From Laterigemmans sp052161645 (GTDB lineage: Bacteria > Planctomycetota > Planctomycetia > Pirellulales > Pirellulaceae), in NCBI GenBank assembly GCA_052161645.1, contig CP197414.1: a stretch of DNA of 64,000 nt, one strand, 5' to 3'. Below, in pieces: positions 45,569 to 55,543 of the stretch. How positions within the stretch are numbered: position 1 is the first letter of the stretch; each line of letters opens with the position of its first letter. The notes beneath the pieces were generated by a model. It was not told the DNA's origin and searched no databases. It saw nothing but the letters and a program-made list of their open reading frames with translations. The translations under genes and the position numbers were made by a program.

Positions 45569-48500
45569 TCAAGTTGCCGCCAGACTCTCTTCAGGCTGAC
45601 GCGTTGGCGGAGTTTTCGCATGCTGCTGGGCTTGCTGGTCAAAGTGCACCGGTTCGCTGCGATGCCAATCGCCCAGCAACCGCATGGTCAGCGAAAACAG
45701 CGTGGGCACGAAGACCAACGTGAAGATTGTCGATACCAACAATCCACCCAACACAACGCTGCCCAACCCGCGATACAGCTCGCTACCTGCCCCGGGGAAT
45801 AATACTAGCGGCATCAACCCCAAAACGGTCGTCCCGGTGGTCATGAAAATTGGGCGAATCCGAGTTCGCACACTCTCCAGCACCGACTCCCGCGGGCTCA
45901 TCCCTTCTCGCATCGCATTGAGCGCTTGGTGCACAATCAAAATCGCATTATTGACCACTGTCCCAATCAGAATCACAAAGCCCAGCATCGTTAGCACATC
46001 CAACGATTGCGTGGTCCCGGTGGTCAAGTTCAAATAAACCCCCAAAGCCCGCAGCCCCAGAATGCCCCCAACGGCCCCCAGTGGCACGCTGAGAATAATC
46101 ACCAACGGGTACACCCACGACTCAAATAACGCCGCCATCAACAAGTAGGTGATCAAAATCGCCAACACCACGTTCCAAAACAGCGCATCCCAGGTGGCTT
46201 TTAATTTGTCTGCCGTACCACTTAATTCAATCCGATAACCACCCGCCAATTGACCACCCTCGCGGAGCGGTCCAACAACCTCCGCTGAGATCAACTCGAG
46301 CGCCGTTTCCAATGGCATTTCCGCCGTCGGAGAAACCTCGATCGTGATCGCCCGTTGCCGCTCGCGGTGATTGACTTGCTCAGGACCACTCGTTTTTGTG
46401 ATCGTCGCCAACGCTGAAAGCGGGACAAGCTCTCCCGAGGGAGTGGCAATGGTCAAGGCGCGTAAATCTTGCGATCGCTGCATCTCCGACTGCTTGCCAA
46501 TGATCGTCAAATCAACCTTATCGCCATCGATGTAATAGTCAGAAGCGTAAGCCCCGTCCACCAGCGCGTTGACGGCGTAACCCAACGACGTCGCATCCAC
46601 CTTCATCGCTTCGCTTTGCACCAACTTGGGCAGCACGTGCATCTCGGGATTCCCCAAATCAAGGCTGGGAATGGGACGCACTTGCGCATCGGGAATAACC
46701 TGCATCGTGCCTCCCAGCACGGCCTTCCCCAAGTCGACTAATTTCTCTAAATCGGGACCGGTAATCTCAATATCAATGGTCCGACCAGCCGTTAGTCCCT
46801 GCTCAAACAGACTTGACTGCTTAGCGACCACAAATGAGCCGGAAAGTTTTTCTCTGACAGATTGAATGAGCGGGATCAGCTTGCCAGATTGCGTCGGATC
46901 GACCGACCGCACGCCCATGAATACTTGCCGTCCCCGCGCCACATAAAAGAAATCTTTAATCAGCGGGTATTCCATCGCATCAGGATCGACTTTGTCATAG
47001 TCCACATCCCAATAGGGCAACAAAGTGCTCTCAGCCGCTTCGCCCATTTCCATCAGCTCCGGCAAATTATAACCGGGGGGCGGCAAGATGATCCCAAACA
47101 CTAAGTTGCGGTTTCCTGAGGGCAAATACTCGACCTTGGGCCAAAGCCAATACGAGAGTCCGCCAGAAACCAGGATTAACGTTGTCACCACCGCGATTTG
47201 ACGAATCAAGCTGTTGGTAATCCAACGATTGAGTCCCACCACGAGCGACACAAAATAACCACCAAACCCGGAGATGACACGCACCAAAAAACCAGCCGCT
47301 GGCGGTGCTTCCGCCGCCCCTGCAGTCGACTCTCCCGTGCTGGCCGTTGCTCCCACGCCACGCGTGCGGGGCGAGAGCAACCTGGCGGTAAAAGTGGGAA
47401 TCAGAGTGACCGAAACCAACAACGAAAGCGAGACGGCGGAACTGATCGCTAAGGCAATGTCGCGGAACAATTGCCCCGCTTCATCCTGCACAAACAGCAC
47501 CGGGATAAAGACCGCCAACGTTGTCAATGTGGAAGCCACCACGGCGCCCCACACCTCTTTGGTTCCCTTGACGGCAGCCGTGAAGGGTGATTCACCCCGT
47601 TCGTAATGCTGAAAGATATTCTCCAGCACAACCACGGCGTTGTCGACCAACATCCCCACCGCGAATGCCATCCCTGCCAAGCTAATCACATTTAAGGAAC
47701 GCCCTAGCAGATTGAGACACAAAAAAGTGCCGATGATGCTGACCGGGATCGCCAACCCCACCACCAGTGCGCCCCGGGCAAACCAAAAGCCGGCACCGAT
47801 GATAATCGCCAGCGTGATCGCAAACAGCCAAGGCGACACCACGGCCGCAGCTAGCGCAGTGACGCCGATCAATGGCGCCACAACTAACGTTCGCCAACCC
47901 AAATGCAGAAACACCATCAACACCATCATCGTCAGCGCGCTACCGATGATAATGTTTTGATTGACAAGGTTGACTGAAGAATCAATATACTCGGTTTCGT
48001 CGTAAACTTGCGTTAGAACCAACCCCCGTTTTGCCAACACGTCGCGATTCAAATCGGCGGCTGTTTCTCGCAAGCCGTCCATCACATCCAACACGTTGGC
48101 GCCCGTCTCCCGTAACGCGTTGATGGCGATGTTTGACTCGCCAAAACGCCGCACCACGCCGGATGGTTTCTTATAATCCAATCGCACCTCAGCGACGTCA
48201 CGAATGTAGACCGGCGCGTCCTCATTAACGGTCAACAGCTGGTTGGCAACCTGCTCGGTGGAATTGAATTGATTGAGTGTGCGGACAACGTATCGTCGTT
48301 TGCCCTCCCAAAAGTCTCCTCCCGAAGTATCCTTGTTTTGCGCGCCTAACACCCGCCGTACATCATCAATCGTCAAAGAGCGAGCGGCCAGCTTCGTGGG
48401 ATCCACGATCACCTGACACTCTTCTTCGCGGCCCCCCAACACATTGGCATTGGAAACTCCAGCCACCCGTTCAAAGGCCGACTCAATGTAATCCTCGGCG

Positions 48501-49123
48501 AAACGCTGCAGCTTGGGTACTTCAATCGCGTTGGGCAACAGCACGCTGACTTCAGCATGCTTGGCAGCCAAATTACGGAGACGGTGCAACAATAAACCAG
48601 GAGACTGATCATTAATGCACGCCAGCAATTGCTCACGCAACTCGGGAAGCTCCTCCGCCAAGGCACGCACCGCGGCCGGTTCCGGTGGGGCCGCGCTGAG
48701 GATAAACCAAGCGATTGGGTTGTCCGATGAACTGCTCGTGGATATCACCGGCTCGTTGGCTTCGAGCGGATACTCGCGGACTTGCTGCAGCCGACTGTTT
48801 ACTTTCAACAGCGACTCTTCCATATTCGCGCCGACAAAGAACTCCATCGTGATCCGTCCCACCGAGTCTTGCGACTCGCTGGTCATCTTCGTCATCCCCT
48901 CGACACTTTTTAGCTGCTCTTCCTGCTCTTGAATGATCTCCCGCTCGACCTCTTGGGGACTGGCGCCCGGCCACGTCGTCTCCACCGTCAACGTGGGAAT
49001 CTGAACTTCCGGGGTTAGCTGCATTGGCATTCGCCACAGCGAGATACCACCAAACAGGCTCAGCATCAATGCGCCAACCGAGACCTTAATGGGATTAGCG
49101 ACAAAAGCTTGGACTAGCGACAT
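45569..49123 (-). CDS. RND-family efflux transporter, inner-membrane pump
   Basis: 1184 residues, about 130 longer than AcrB. The N-terminal helix and porter region (VQIPTLTVETTWPGASPQEVEREI) and the central proton-relay helix GMAFAVGMLVDNAVVVLENI are clear. In AcrB the relay has two adjacent Asp residues; here it is Asp-Asn, which is common in other RND branches. Extra sequence lies in the first periplasmic part (about residues 150-200) and in a Thr/Ala-rich loop near 600-625. Substrate class (drug, metal, lipid) is not readable. The adaptor gene is 91 bases upstream; no outer-membrane factor is beside it. The C-terminal tail is hydrophilic and Gln-rich. Confidence 0.93.
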   Translation of the reverse strand: MSLVQAFVANPIKVSVGALMLSLFGGISLWRMPMQLTPEVQIPTLTVETTWPGASPQEVEREIIQEQEEQLKSVEGMTKMTSESQDSVGRITMEFFVGANMEESLLKVNSRLQQVREYPLEANEPVISTSSSSDNPIAWFILSAAPPEPAAVRALAEELPELREQLLACINDQSPGLLLHRLRNLAAKHAEVSVLLPNAIEVPKLQRFAEDYIESAFERVAGVSNANVLGGREEECQVIVDPTKLAARSLTIDDVRRVLGAQNKDTSGGDFWEGKRRYVVRTLNQFNSTEQVANQLLTVNEDAPVYIRDVAEVRLDYKKPSGVVRRFGESNIAINALRETGANVLDVMDGLRETAADLNRDVLAKRGLVLTQVYDETEYIDSSVNLVNQNIIIGSALTMMVLMVFLHLGWRTLVVAPLIGVTALAAAVVSPWLFAITLAIIIGAGFWFARGALVVGLAIPVSIIGTFLCLNLLGRSLNVISLAGMAFAVGMLVDNAVVVLENIFQHYERGESPFTAAVKGTKEVWGAVVASTLTTLAVFIPVLFVQDEAGQLFRDIALAISSAVSLSLLVSVTLIPTFTARLLSPRTRGVGATASTGESTAGAAEAPPAAGFLVRVISGFGGYFVSLVVGLNRWITNSLIRQIAVVTTLILVSGGLSYWLWPKVEYLPSGNRNLVFGIILPPPGYNLPELMEMGEAAESTLLPYWDVDYDKVDPDAMEYPLIKDFFYVARGRQVFMGVRSVDPTQSGKLIPLIQSVREKLSGSFVVAKQSSLFEQGLTAGRTIDIEITGPDLEKLVDLGKAVLGGTMQVIPDAQVRPIPSLDLGNPEMHVLPKLVQSEAMKVDATSLGYAVNALVDGAYASDYYIDGDKVDLTIIGKQSEMQRSQDLRALTIATPSGELVPLSALATITKTSGPEQVNHRERQRAITIEVSPTAEMPLETALELISAEVVGPLREGGQLAGGYRIELSGTADKLKATWDALFWNVVLAILITYLLMAALFESWVYPLVIILSVPLGAVGGILGLRALGVYLNLTTGTTQSLDVLTMLGFVILIGTVVNNAILIVHQALNAMREGMSPRESVLESVRTRIRPIFMTTGTTVLGLMPLVLFPGAGSELYRGLGSVVLGGLLVSTIFTLVFVPTLFSLTMRLLGDWHRSEPVHFDQQAQQHAKTPPTRQPEESLAAT

Positions 49124-49214
49124 GAGCGAAATGAACCGTGAGGTAGTCGGTGGTATGAATTGGCGGGATAGCGGATATCAAGCCGCCATATCGGTTTCGC
49201 GGGGTGGGACGACG

Positions 49215-50534
49215 TCATTGCCCCGTGGTAGGGCTCTTGCCCGCGGCAGCCGGGGATCGTGGCTCGCCACTGCCGCCTAGCTCGACGATTTCCTGGTTGG
49301 GCCGTAACCGCTCGTTACCCAACGTGACAACCTTATCCCCCTCGCGGAACTCCCCCTGCAAAGGCTGCACCGCGGCCCGCTCACCACTTTCAACCAACAG
49401 CCTCACGGGCACCAATTTGGCAACTCCCTTATCGGCAACATATACGACAGGTGTTCCTCCATTAAAGACTAAAGCGTCTTTGTGGACCGTCCAAGCGTCA
49501 ATTTTTGGCCCGGCGGGCAGATCGGCTCGCGCCAACATACCGGCGCGGATTAATTTTGCCGGATCGTCAATCTGGTTTGCCACCCGCACCCGCACCGGAA
49601 ACGTTCGCGTCCGCACATTGGCTTCGGAGATTATCTGGGCCAGCGTGCCGGCAAACATCACCTCGGGAAATGCTTCCACGCGGACAGCCACATCCATGCC
49701 AATTCGTAGAAACGGCACGCTCGCTTCGGGCACCTGAACCTCAATCTCCATCGTCCCCAAATCGATCATCTCGACAATCGGATCGCCCTGCTTGATCCAG
49801 GCCCCGACTTCCGTGTGCTTGCGTACGATAAACCCATCAAACGGGGCTTTAATATCGTATTTCGTCTTGCGATCTTCCAGCAGAGTCACGCGTTGAACTT
49901 GAGCCTCAAGTCTCGCCTCAGCCTGTGCGATTAATTCCGCTCGCGGTCCCTGCTTGAGTAGCTTCAGCGTCTCCTCGGCCGCAATCACCTGTTGCTGAGT
50001 GCTCTGGAATTCGGAGACGGCCAACTCCAGTTCCTGCCGAGAAATCGCCCCCCCAGCCTTTGATAAATCCTGCGTCCGTTCAACGCGAGCCCTGGCATAA
50101 GTCGCTAAAGCATTGGCGGCAGCCAACTGGGCCTCGGCTCGGGCAATCTCTTCAGGCAACGCGCCATTTTTCAATTCCTGAAGTTCGGCCTGGCGGAGGT
50201 CGGCTTCCGCCTTGGCCCCTTCAATCTCAATCGAAATTGTCTTGATTCGCAGTTTTGCCAATTCGTCTCCCGCTGAAACTCGCTGGCCGGCATCGATGTC
50301 GGCGATCTCCACGCGGCCGTCAACCGCGCTGCCGATCAAGCTGCGGCGGAGGGGCTGAGCGGTCCCCACAAAATCTTGCTTGGGCTCGACGGTTTCAAAC
50401 AACACCTCCCCCAACTCGACGTTTGCCGGCGGGGCTTGAGCGAGCAACTGCGTAACCAGCAATGGCGAAAACAACAGCGACAGGAGGGGCACTCGATTGG
50501 CAAAAACAACTTGGAACGTAATCAGGCGGGGCAA
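49215..50534 (-). CDS. RND periplasmic adaptor (membrane fusion protein)
   Basis: 439 residues, signal peptide within about residues 10-33. Lipoyl half-motifs RRSLIGSAVDGRVEIADIDAGQRVSAGD and YDIKAPFDGFIVRKHTEVGAWIKQGDPIVEM surround a long coiled coil (Glu and Ala-rich, about residues 90-210). The beta-barrel and a membrane-proximal domain follow. It sets the link between the RND pump downstream and an outer-membrane channel. Its order before the pump gene is the usual one. No local regulator is seen. Confidence 0.92.
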   Translation of the reverse strand: MPRLITFQVVFANRVPLLSLLFSPLLVTQLLAQAPPANVELGEVLFETVEPKQDFVGTAQPLRRSLIGSAVDGRVEIADIDAGQRVSAGDELAKLRIKTISIEIEGAKAEADLRQAELQELKNGALPEEIARAEAQLAAANALATYARARVERTQDLSKAGGAISRQELELAVSEFQSTQQQVIAAEETLKLLKQGPRAELIAQAEARLEAQVQRVTLLEDRKTKYDIKAPFDGFIVRKHTEVGAWIKQGDPIVEMIDLGTMEIEVQVPEASVPFLRIGMDVAVRVEAFPEVMFAGTLAQIISEANVRTRTFPVRVRVANQIDDPAKLIRAGMLARADLPAGPKIDAWTVHKDALVFNGGTPVVYVADKGVAKLVPVRLLVESGERAAVQPLQGEFREGDKVVTLGNERLRPNQEIVELGGSGEPRSPAAAGKSPTTGQ

Positions 50535-50665
50535 GACACGTGCCTCAAAGGGGGTGCGAATTCAGTCAGTCACAAATACGACTTACTTGATTGTAGTCAT
50601 GACTTCAACGCCCACCCTCCCGCGATTACGGAAAATCGGTCGCGACCAGCAACAAACAACCCGAA

Positions 50666-51331
50666 TTACGGCAATAACTCCCTCACTGACCGCAAATCGA
50701 CTCGCAAGAGGGATCGAAATTCCCTAGCAAAATCGACTGACACACGAGCGTGAACCGCACCCTGCCGACCAAAAAACGTGGCTTCACCTTGCAAAGCGTA
50801 AACACCGTCGTGCCAGATGTTTGGATGGATATAAAGTCCCTGCTGACCGGAAAATAAGAAGCAGACAAAATCGCTTGGCTGCACATCGTCACCAGGCAGC
50901 GCCAATGGAACCAGAAAAGGCTTCTCGGCAACCGGAAAGAACAATTGGCCACCATCGGGATGATAATTCGCGTGCCACAGTAACAATTCAGCCGGATCAT
51001 CTTGATGATCTTTGCGAGCCTCCGCCGGATCCTTGCCAAAGCCCAATATGTATCGCCCACCAACCGCTTCATTAACTCCGTAGAGCACATCGCCGGACCA
51101 ACGACTCGTAAAAGACCCTTCAGTGGTGCCGCCTTCATTGCCACTATCTTCGTCGACCGGCCGCCAGCCTTGCGCGGGCCAGCGGACAATTTCCACCGCC
51201 ACATCGTCGGGATGATCTAGCAATCGGCCATAGCCGCCGAGCGACTCAGCGGTAGCCGGCACAACCGGCAATGCAACTCGCTCAAGTCCACTCGGTAATT
51301 CCGGTGCGAGATAGTTAGGTGCCACAGTCAT
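50666..51331 (-). CDS. Ureidoglycolate lyase-like protein
   Basis: 221 residues. The family pattern is in the C-terminal half: FVCFLFSGQQGLYIHPNIWHDGVYAL, where the His-Pro-x-x-Trp-His of ureidoglycolate lyase (AllA, a cupin) is recognisable. The N-terminal half is longer than in AllA and contains a Glu/Gly-rich loop. AllA splits ureidoglycolate in purine-derived allantoin breakdown. No other allantoin or uric-acid gene is in the window, so the substrate here may differ. It is divergent from the lipoprotein gene. Confidence 0.7.
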   Translation of the reverse strand: MTVAPNYLAPELPSGLERVALPVVPATAESLGGYGRLLDHPDDVAVEIVRWPAQGWRPVDEDSGNEGGTTEGSFTSRWSGDVLYGVNEAVGGRYILGFGKDPAEARKDHQDDPAELLLWHANYHPDGGQLFFPVAEKPFLVPLALPGDDVQPSDFVCFLFSGQQGLYIHPNIWHDGVYALQGEATFFGRQGAVHARVSVDFAREFRSLLRVDLRSVRELLP

Positions 51332-51759
51332 GCAATCCTCTCCTCATCTTCAATGCGAAGGTGGTATTAAGAAACAGCGAAACGTCTAAAGGCAACTGGT
51401 CAATCCATTTGTCATCTCCAGATTTCACTGACAAGAAGTCTAACGGTGAAAACAAGTATCCCCAATCGACTTACAAGTACATCGCACCTCTTGTTATGAA
51501 GGCAGCATGTACTTTTCGTGAACGTCGCCTTCCAAGATCTTTCCTATTCTAACAACGGGCATTCAATTACGCTCAAAACTCGCTAATGCGTTGAAATAGC
51601 TTTACCAATTCGGCATCCCCCGTTCATCTGAACTTCATCAGCAAGTGGTTCAATGAAGGCGACTTACTGCCAGCGACGCTTTGCTGCCCAACTCTGAAAA
51701 ATTGAACTTCCCCTAGTCTTTCGATCCTACAAACTTCAACCAACAAGAAAACGTTCAAT
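51332..51759. other. AT-rich divergent intergenic region
   Basis: 428 bases between the lyase-like gene and the lipoprotein gene, with lower GC than most of the window. Short frames here are not convincing. Promoters for both directions are expected; I could not pick a clear consensus element or repeat. Confidence 0.5.
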
Positions 51760-52239
51760 ATGCTTCGCAGTGACAACTCCTCTGTACTCATTTTATACTC
51801 ATGCTTAACGCTAGCCTCCTTAACTGGTTGTTCTTCAGAACCTGAGCTGCATCCAGTGTCCGGAAAAATCACTCTCGGCAATAAATCTTATGAGCGACTC
51901 ATCATCTATATGGATCCCGTTGACGGAATTGTAACTCCGTTTAACAAGGGTGTCGGGGAGACGGACGTTCAAGGTGAATTCGTGATGAACTCCACCGCAT
52001 CCACAGCGGAATCGATGGGATTAGCCGCAGGTGAATACAAGGTTTATTTCAACTGTTGGATGCAAAAGGGGCAGGCTGTCGGACTATCCGACGAAAAGCC
52101 GGACGAAGAGAATCGAAAGCTGGAGACCGAGGACATTATTCCGCCTCCATACAACAGTCCTCAAGACACGCCAGTCACTTTCACCGTCAAAGCGGGACAG
52201 GAAAACCGCTTAGAGCTGGACATAAATCCCGGCAGCTAG
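51760..52239 (+). CDS. Small lipoprotein with carboxypeptidase-regulatory-like fold
   Basis: 159 residues. The start has a lipoprotein signal: SCLTLASLTGCSSEPE, with Cys24 as the likely lipidated residue. What follows looks like a Greek-key beta domain of the carboxypeptidase-regulatory type (HPVSGKITLGNKSYERLIIYM ... AAGEYKVYF). In planctomycetes such lipoproteins commonly lie beside DUF1559 prepilin-like genes, as here, where the DUF1559 start is 64 bases on. The role is unknown. Confidence 0.8.
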   Translation: MLRSDNSSVLILYSCLTLASLTGCSSEPELHPVSGKITLGNKSYERLIIYMDPVDGIVTPFNKGVGETDVQGEFVMNSTASTAESMGLAAGEYKVYFNCWMQKGQAVGLSDEKPDEENRKLETEDIIPPPYNSPQDTPVTFTVKAGQENRLELDINPGS

Positions 52240-52303
52240 CAGCTTGCTGCCCCCATTTAAACTGCATTCTTAATACGTGTTTATCGAATACCGGAGAAGA
52301 GAA

Positions 52304-53389
52304 ATGAAGTCATCTGCCAAGCAAGGATTCACCTTGGTTGAGCTGTTGGTGGTGATTGCGATTATTGGCATCTTGGTCGGACTATTATTGCCGGCGGTAC
52401 AGGCTGCTCGCGAAGCCGCCCGCCGCATGTCATGCTCGAATAACCTCAAGCAACTAGGGTTGGCCACGCACAACTTTGCCGCCACCTACTCCGAAAAACT
52501 GCCGATGCTCGGCGAAGCTCAGGAGGGGGGACACTGGAGTGGTTTTATTTTACCATTCATGGAGCAAGACAACCTCTACCGGGCGCTCACATTCGGAGAA
52601 ACCAACTGGGCCTCCTCGGCCGCCGTGACGAATCCGAGCCTCAACGATCCGAATCCTTGGATTCGCCAAATCGCCGCCTCGGAGGTGCAAATGTCAGTGT
52701 TTCGCTGCCCTTCTTCAACGGCACCCGAACGAGTCTTCGACGCATCGACTTACAGCCCGCCCTGGTTTGTGGCGGCCCGCGTGCCGGCCAACTATCTGGC
52801 TGTCGTTACCGGAATTCAGCCCAATGATTGGAAGCCCGCATGGGGTTGGGGCCGCCAAAACCGCGGCACTTGGTCTGGAAACATCACGCTTCACCATTCT
52901 GAGCTCGATGGGATGATCATCACGCGGCCCCCTGAGGCTGCCCGGATCAGCCAAGGCGGCATGGGTGGCGCGACGAACTTTGCCAGCGTGACTGATGGGC
53001 TTTCCAACACCTTGATGTATGGCGAAGCCGAACCCGATCCAAACCTAGCCGCAGAAGCCGCCACGCAAGAAAACCCCAACACCGGCCGTAAAGATCACTG
53101 GGCGGTTGGTGGTGATGATTTCGACAACTGGGAAGGAACCGACTGGTCGGAGCAGGGCGGTTCAACGGCCGTGCGAATAAACTATCCGAAGCCCGTTGGC
53201 GCGCGGTTCACAGACGGAAGCATTGAATGGGCAGCTTATGAAGTCAGCTTTGGCAGCCGACATCCAACCGGTGCGCAGTTCTGCTTAGGCGATGGTTCGG
53301 TTCGCTTCCTAGCGGACACGATCGATTTAGCAGTTTTCAGCGCAGTTGGCACTCGAGGTAATGGAGAAGTCGCACAACTACCTCAATAA
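52304..53389 (+). CDS. DUF1559 prepilin-like secreted protein
   Basis: 361 residues from ATG 52304; GGAG seven bases upstream settles this over an upstream ATG at 52277. The N-terminus is a type IV pilin-like signal: KQGFTLVELLVVIAIIGILVG, with Glu at +5 after the Gly-Phe cleavage site, followed by AAREAARRMSCSNNLKQLGLA. The rest is the DUF1559 domain with NTLMYGEAE and the final FCLGDGSVRFLADTID, which fits the H-x9-DG ending. Planctomycetes carry many copies. The function is not settled; pseudopilin-like surface or export roles are proposed. Confidence 0.95.
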   Translation: MKSSAKQGFTLVELLVVIAIIGILVGLLLPAVQAAREAARRMSCSNNLKQLGLATHNFAATYSEKLPMLGEAQEGGHWSGFILPFMEQDNLYRALTFGETNWASSAAVTNPSLNDPNPWIRQIAASEVQMSVFRCPSSTAPERVFDASTYSPPWFVAARVPANYLAVVTGIQPNDWKPAWGWGRQNRGTWSGNITLHHSELDGMIITRPPEAARISQGGMGGATNFASVTDGLSNTLMYGEAEPDPNLAAEAATQENPNTGRKDHWAVGGDDFDNWEGTDWSEQGGSTAVRINYPKPVGARFTDGSIEWAAYEVSFGSRHPTGAQFCLGDGSVRFLADTIDLAVFSAVGTRGNGEVAQLPQ

Positions 53390-53533
53390 GACTTTGTTTA
53401 TCGAAATCTTATTCTGGGCTTCCCTGAATGTTGGCAAAAGAATGTAAAGCTGCATGGATTCTGCAAAGCCAGACCATCTTTGCAGTTGCGTAAGGTTTAT
53501 ATCGTTTTCACTGTAACACAGGTTTTTTACGAC

Positions 53534-55456
53534 ATGACTAGACAGGAAAATGGGGCTTCTCTCTGCACGCGTTTGACACGTCGTGTGCGACTCGCAACGG
53601 CGCTCGCCGCCATCGCGGGAGCATCCGCGCTGGGTTCGGCAACCGCCACGTCGGACGAAGTGGCTTATGACGACTTTGAGACTCTCGGGCCGCTCATGCT
53701 GCCTTTCGACCTAAACGACCAATACTTCAAGCCAGGTGGAATTCCACCCTGGGCGGACGGTACCGATTGGTCCAAGGATTTTCCCGCAGGTTGGACTTTG
53801 GATAACTCAGGAAATCTCTACGATAACTCAACTATGCCAGGCGAGTTTGACGGCTGGTCATTGATGGATGTTACTTCTTGGATCGCCCACGCTGGAGTTC
53901 AAGCTGGCCGTGACCGTTGCTATTTCGGCGAGCCGATTATTGACGGAACGCAATATCGTAACACCGCTTTGGTTGCGGATCCCGATGAAGCCGACGACAA
54001 CACCCAGATCGACCCTAACTTGTACAATTCATACGTCACTCGAGCGTATGATGTGTCAACCGCAGACCTCAATTCTCTGGCGTTATCGTTTGATTTTGAT
54101 TTCATTACTGATGGAAATCAAACGGGAGTTGTTGACGTTAGTTTTGATGGCGGAACAACTTGGCAGAACCTGTTGACAATGACTGTTGCCGAGCGGGATG
54201 ACGTGCCCTTTGGAACCTTTGCTGATCCAGCCGATTCGGGTGAATTTTCTGTTGCCAATGGAGATTTCACACCAGGGGCCGGCGCCTCGGAAATGCAAGT
54301 TCGTTTTGGCTGCATTACCTCCGGAAACAACTGGTGGTTTGCTGTCGATAACGTTGGTTTGACCGACGTAAATGGTGTGATCGCCTTCGAGGATTTTGAG
54401 GACTTGGCCGAATCGCTCGTTCCCTTTGATTACAGCATCAACGGTGCTCCCACCAGTCCCGATCCTCTGCCTCCATACGACCCCAGTGATGGAACCGATT
54501 GGATCGGCGACCTCAGCAGCGTCGGCTGGGAAATCATTAACGATGGACCTGCGGACTCTCCGGAAAAGAGGATGTACTTCCAGAGCCTCGAGGGTGCCTA
54601 CAACGGTGGCGCCGTCTTGGATGCTTTCTCGTGGAGCTACCAAACCGATGGCAGTAACCCAACGCCATCTGATGAATCGGATGTGAACTCAGGTTGGGGA
54701 CAGCGACGCACAATGTTCCGGGATTCCTTCTTCGGAATGCGGAACTCTGTTCTCGTATTCGATCCCGATCAAGCCTTTGACAACCGCGTCCCGGGTTCGG
54801 ACGAAGGTGCTCCCGGTACAGAAACCCCGGAAAATCCAGAGGGGGAGCCAAGATTCAACTCGTACGCCCAAAAACTATACGACATGAAGGCGTTTGATAA
54901 CGACACTGTGTCGGTTGAACTTGAGTGGGAAATTCGCGTCGAAGAGCCACAAATTAACGTCATCGAAGTCTCGTTCGATGGTGGCGAGAGCTGGACGCGG
55001 ATTTTTGAATTCGATGCCAACAACCTGGCCGACCCAGCGGTACAGACCGAATTCCTGCCCTACCTCGACTTCCAGAACAGTGACGGTGACCCGCTGGTCA
55101 TTGAAAGTGGCGAGGTAATTCGGACCTTCAGCACCGGCCCCCAAACGATTGTTGTCAACAATTTCTTCACTGATGGCAACGTCCCCGACAGCAACACCAT
55201 GTTAATGCGCATCGGCTGCATTGACGCCGACAACGACTGGTGGTTCGCGGTCGATAACATTCGCGTTGATGCCACACCTCAAGGCTTTGTGATTGGGGAC
55301 GCCAATGGTGATGGCCTGGCCAATTTCGCCGATATCAATGCTGGAATTAACGCAATCTTGACCGGCGCATTCAGTTTGGAAATGGACGTCAACGAAGACG
55401 GCTTAGTGAACTTTGGGGACCTCAATGGCTTTGTAAACGCCATCTTGGGTAACTAA
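53534..55456 (+). CDS. Secreted repeat protein with C-terminal dockerin-like domain
   Basis: 640 residues from ATG 53534. A hydrophobic segment near residue 20-35 (ATALAAIAGASALGSATA) is the signal. Two related halves follow, about 30-300 and 305-590; each contains a YDDFE/FEDFE start, a LPPYDPSDGTDW-like segment, VDVSFDGG or VEVSFDGG with TW, and a DNDWWFAVDNI-type ending. The C-terminus is a type I dockerin pair (GDANGDGLANFADINAGINAIL, then DVNEDGLVNFGDLNGFVNAIL) with two calcium loops. In planctomycetes dockerin repeats are used outside cellulosomes. The halves may bind carbohydrate. The substrate is unknown. Confidence 0.85.
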   Translation: MTRQENGASLCTRLTRRVRLATALAAIAGASALGSATATSDEVAYDDFETLGPLMLPFDLNDQYFKPGGIPPWADGTDWSKDFPAGWTLDNSGNLYDNSTMPGEFDGWSLMDVTSWIAHAGVQAGRDRCYFGEPIIDGTQYRNTALVADPDEADDNTQIDPNLYNSYVTRAYDVSTADLNSLALSFDFDFITDGNQTGVVDVSFDGGTTWQNLLTMTVAERDDVPFGTFADPADSGEFSVANGDFTPGAGASEMQVRFGCITSGNNWWFAVDNVGLTDVNGVIAFEDFEDLAESLVPFDYSINGAPTSPDPLPPYDPSDGTDWIGDLSSVGWEIINDGPADSPEKRMYFQSLEGAYNGGAVLDAFSWSYQTDGSNPTPSDESDVNSGWGQRRTMFRDSFFGMRNSVLVFDPDQAFDNRVPGSDEGAPGTETPENPEGEPRFNSYAQKLYDMKAFDNDTVSVELEWEIRVEEPQINVIEVSFDGGESWTRIFEFDANNLADPAVQTEFLPYLDFQNSDGDPLVIESGEVIRTFSTGPQTIVVNNFFTDGNVPDSNTMLMRIGCIDADNDWWFAVDNIRVDATPQGFVIGDANGDGLANFADINAGINAILTGAFSLEMDVNEDGLVNFGDLNGFVNAILGN

Positions 55457-55471
55457 GGCAACTCGCGGAAG

Positions 55472-55503
55472 AGCGATGCGCTCAGTGGGGCCGTCGCTTT
55501 TTA
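55472..55503 (+). terminator. Possible terminator after the dockerin protein gene
   Basis: AGCGA pairs with TCGCT across a GC-rich loop of 17 bases, then five T follow. Inner pairs may extend the stem. It lies 15 bases after the stop. The alternative pairing GAGCG-AT-GCGCTC at its start makes this uncertain. Confidence 0.4.
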
Positions 55504-55543
55504 TCAACTTGGTTTTTTACTTACCTTTTGAAAGTTATTAAGA

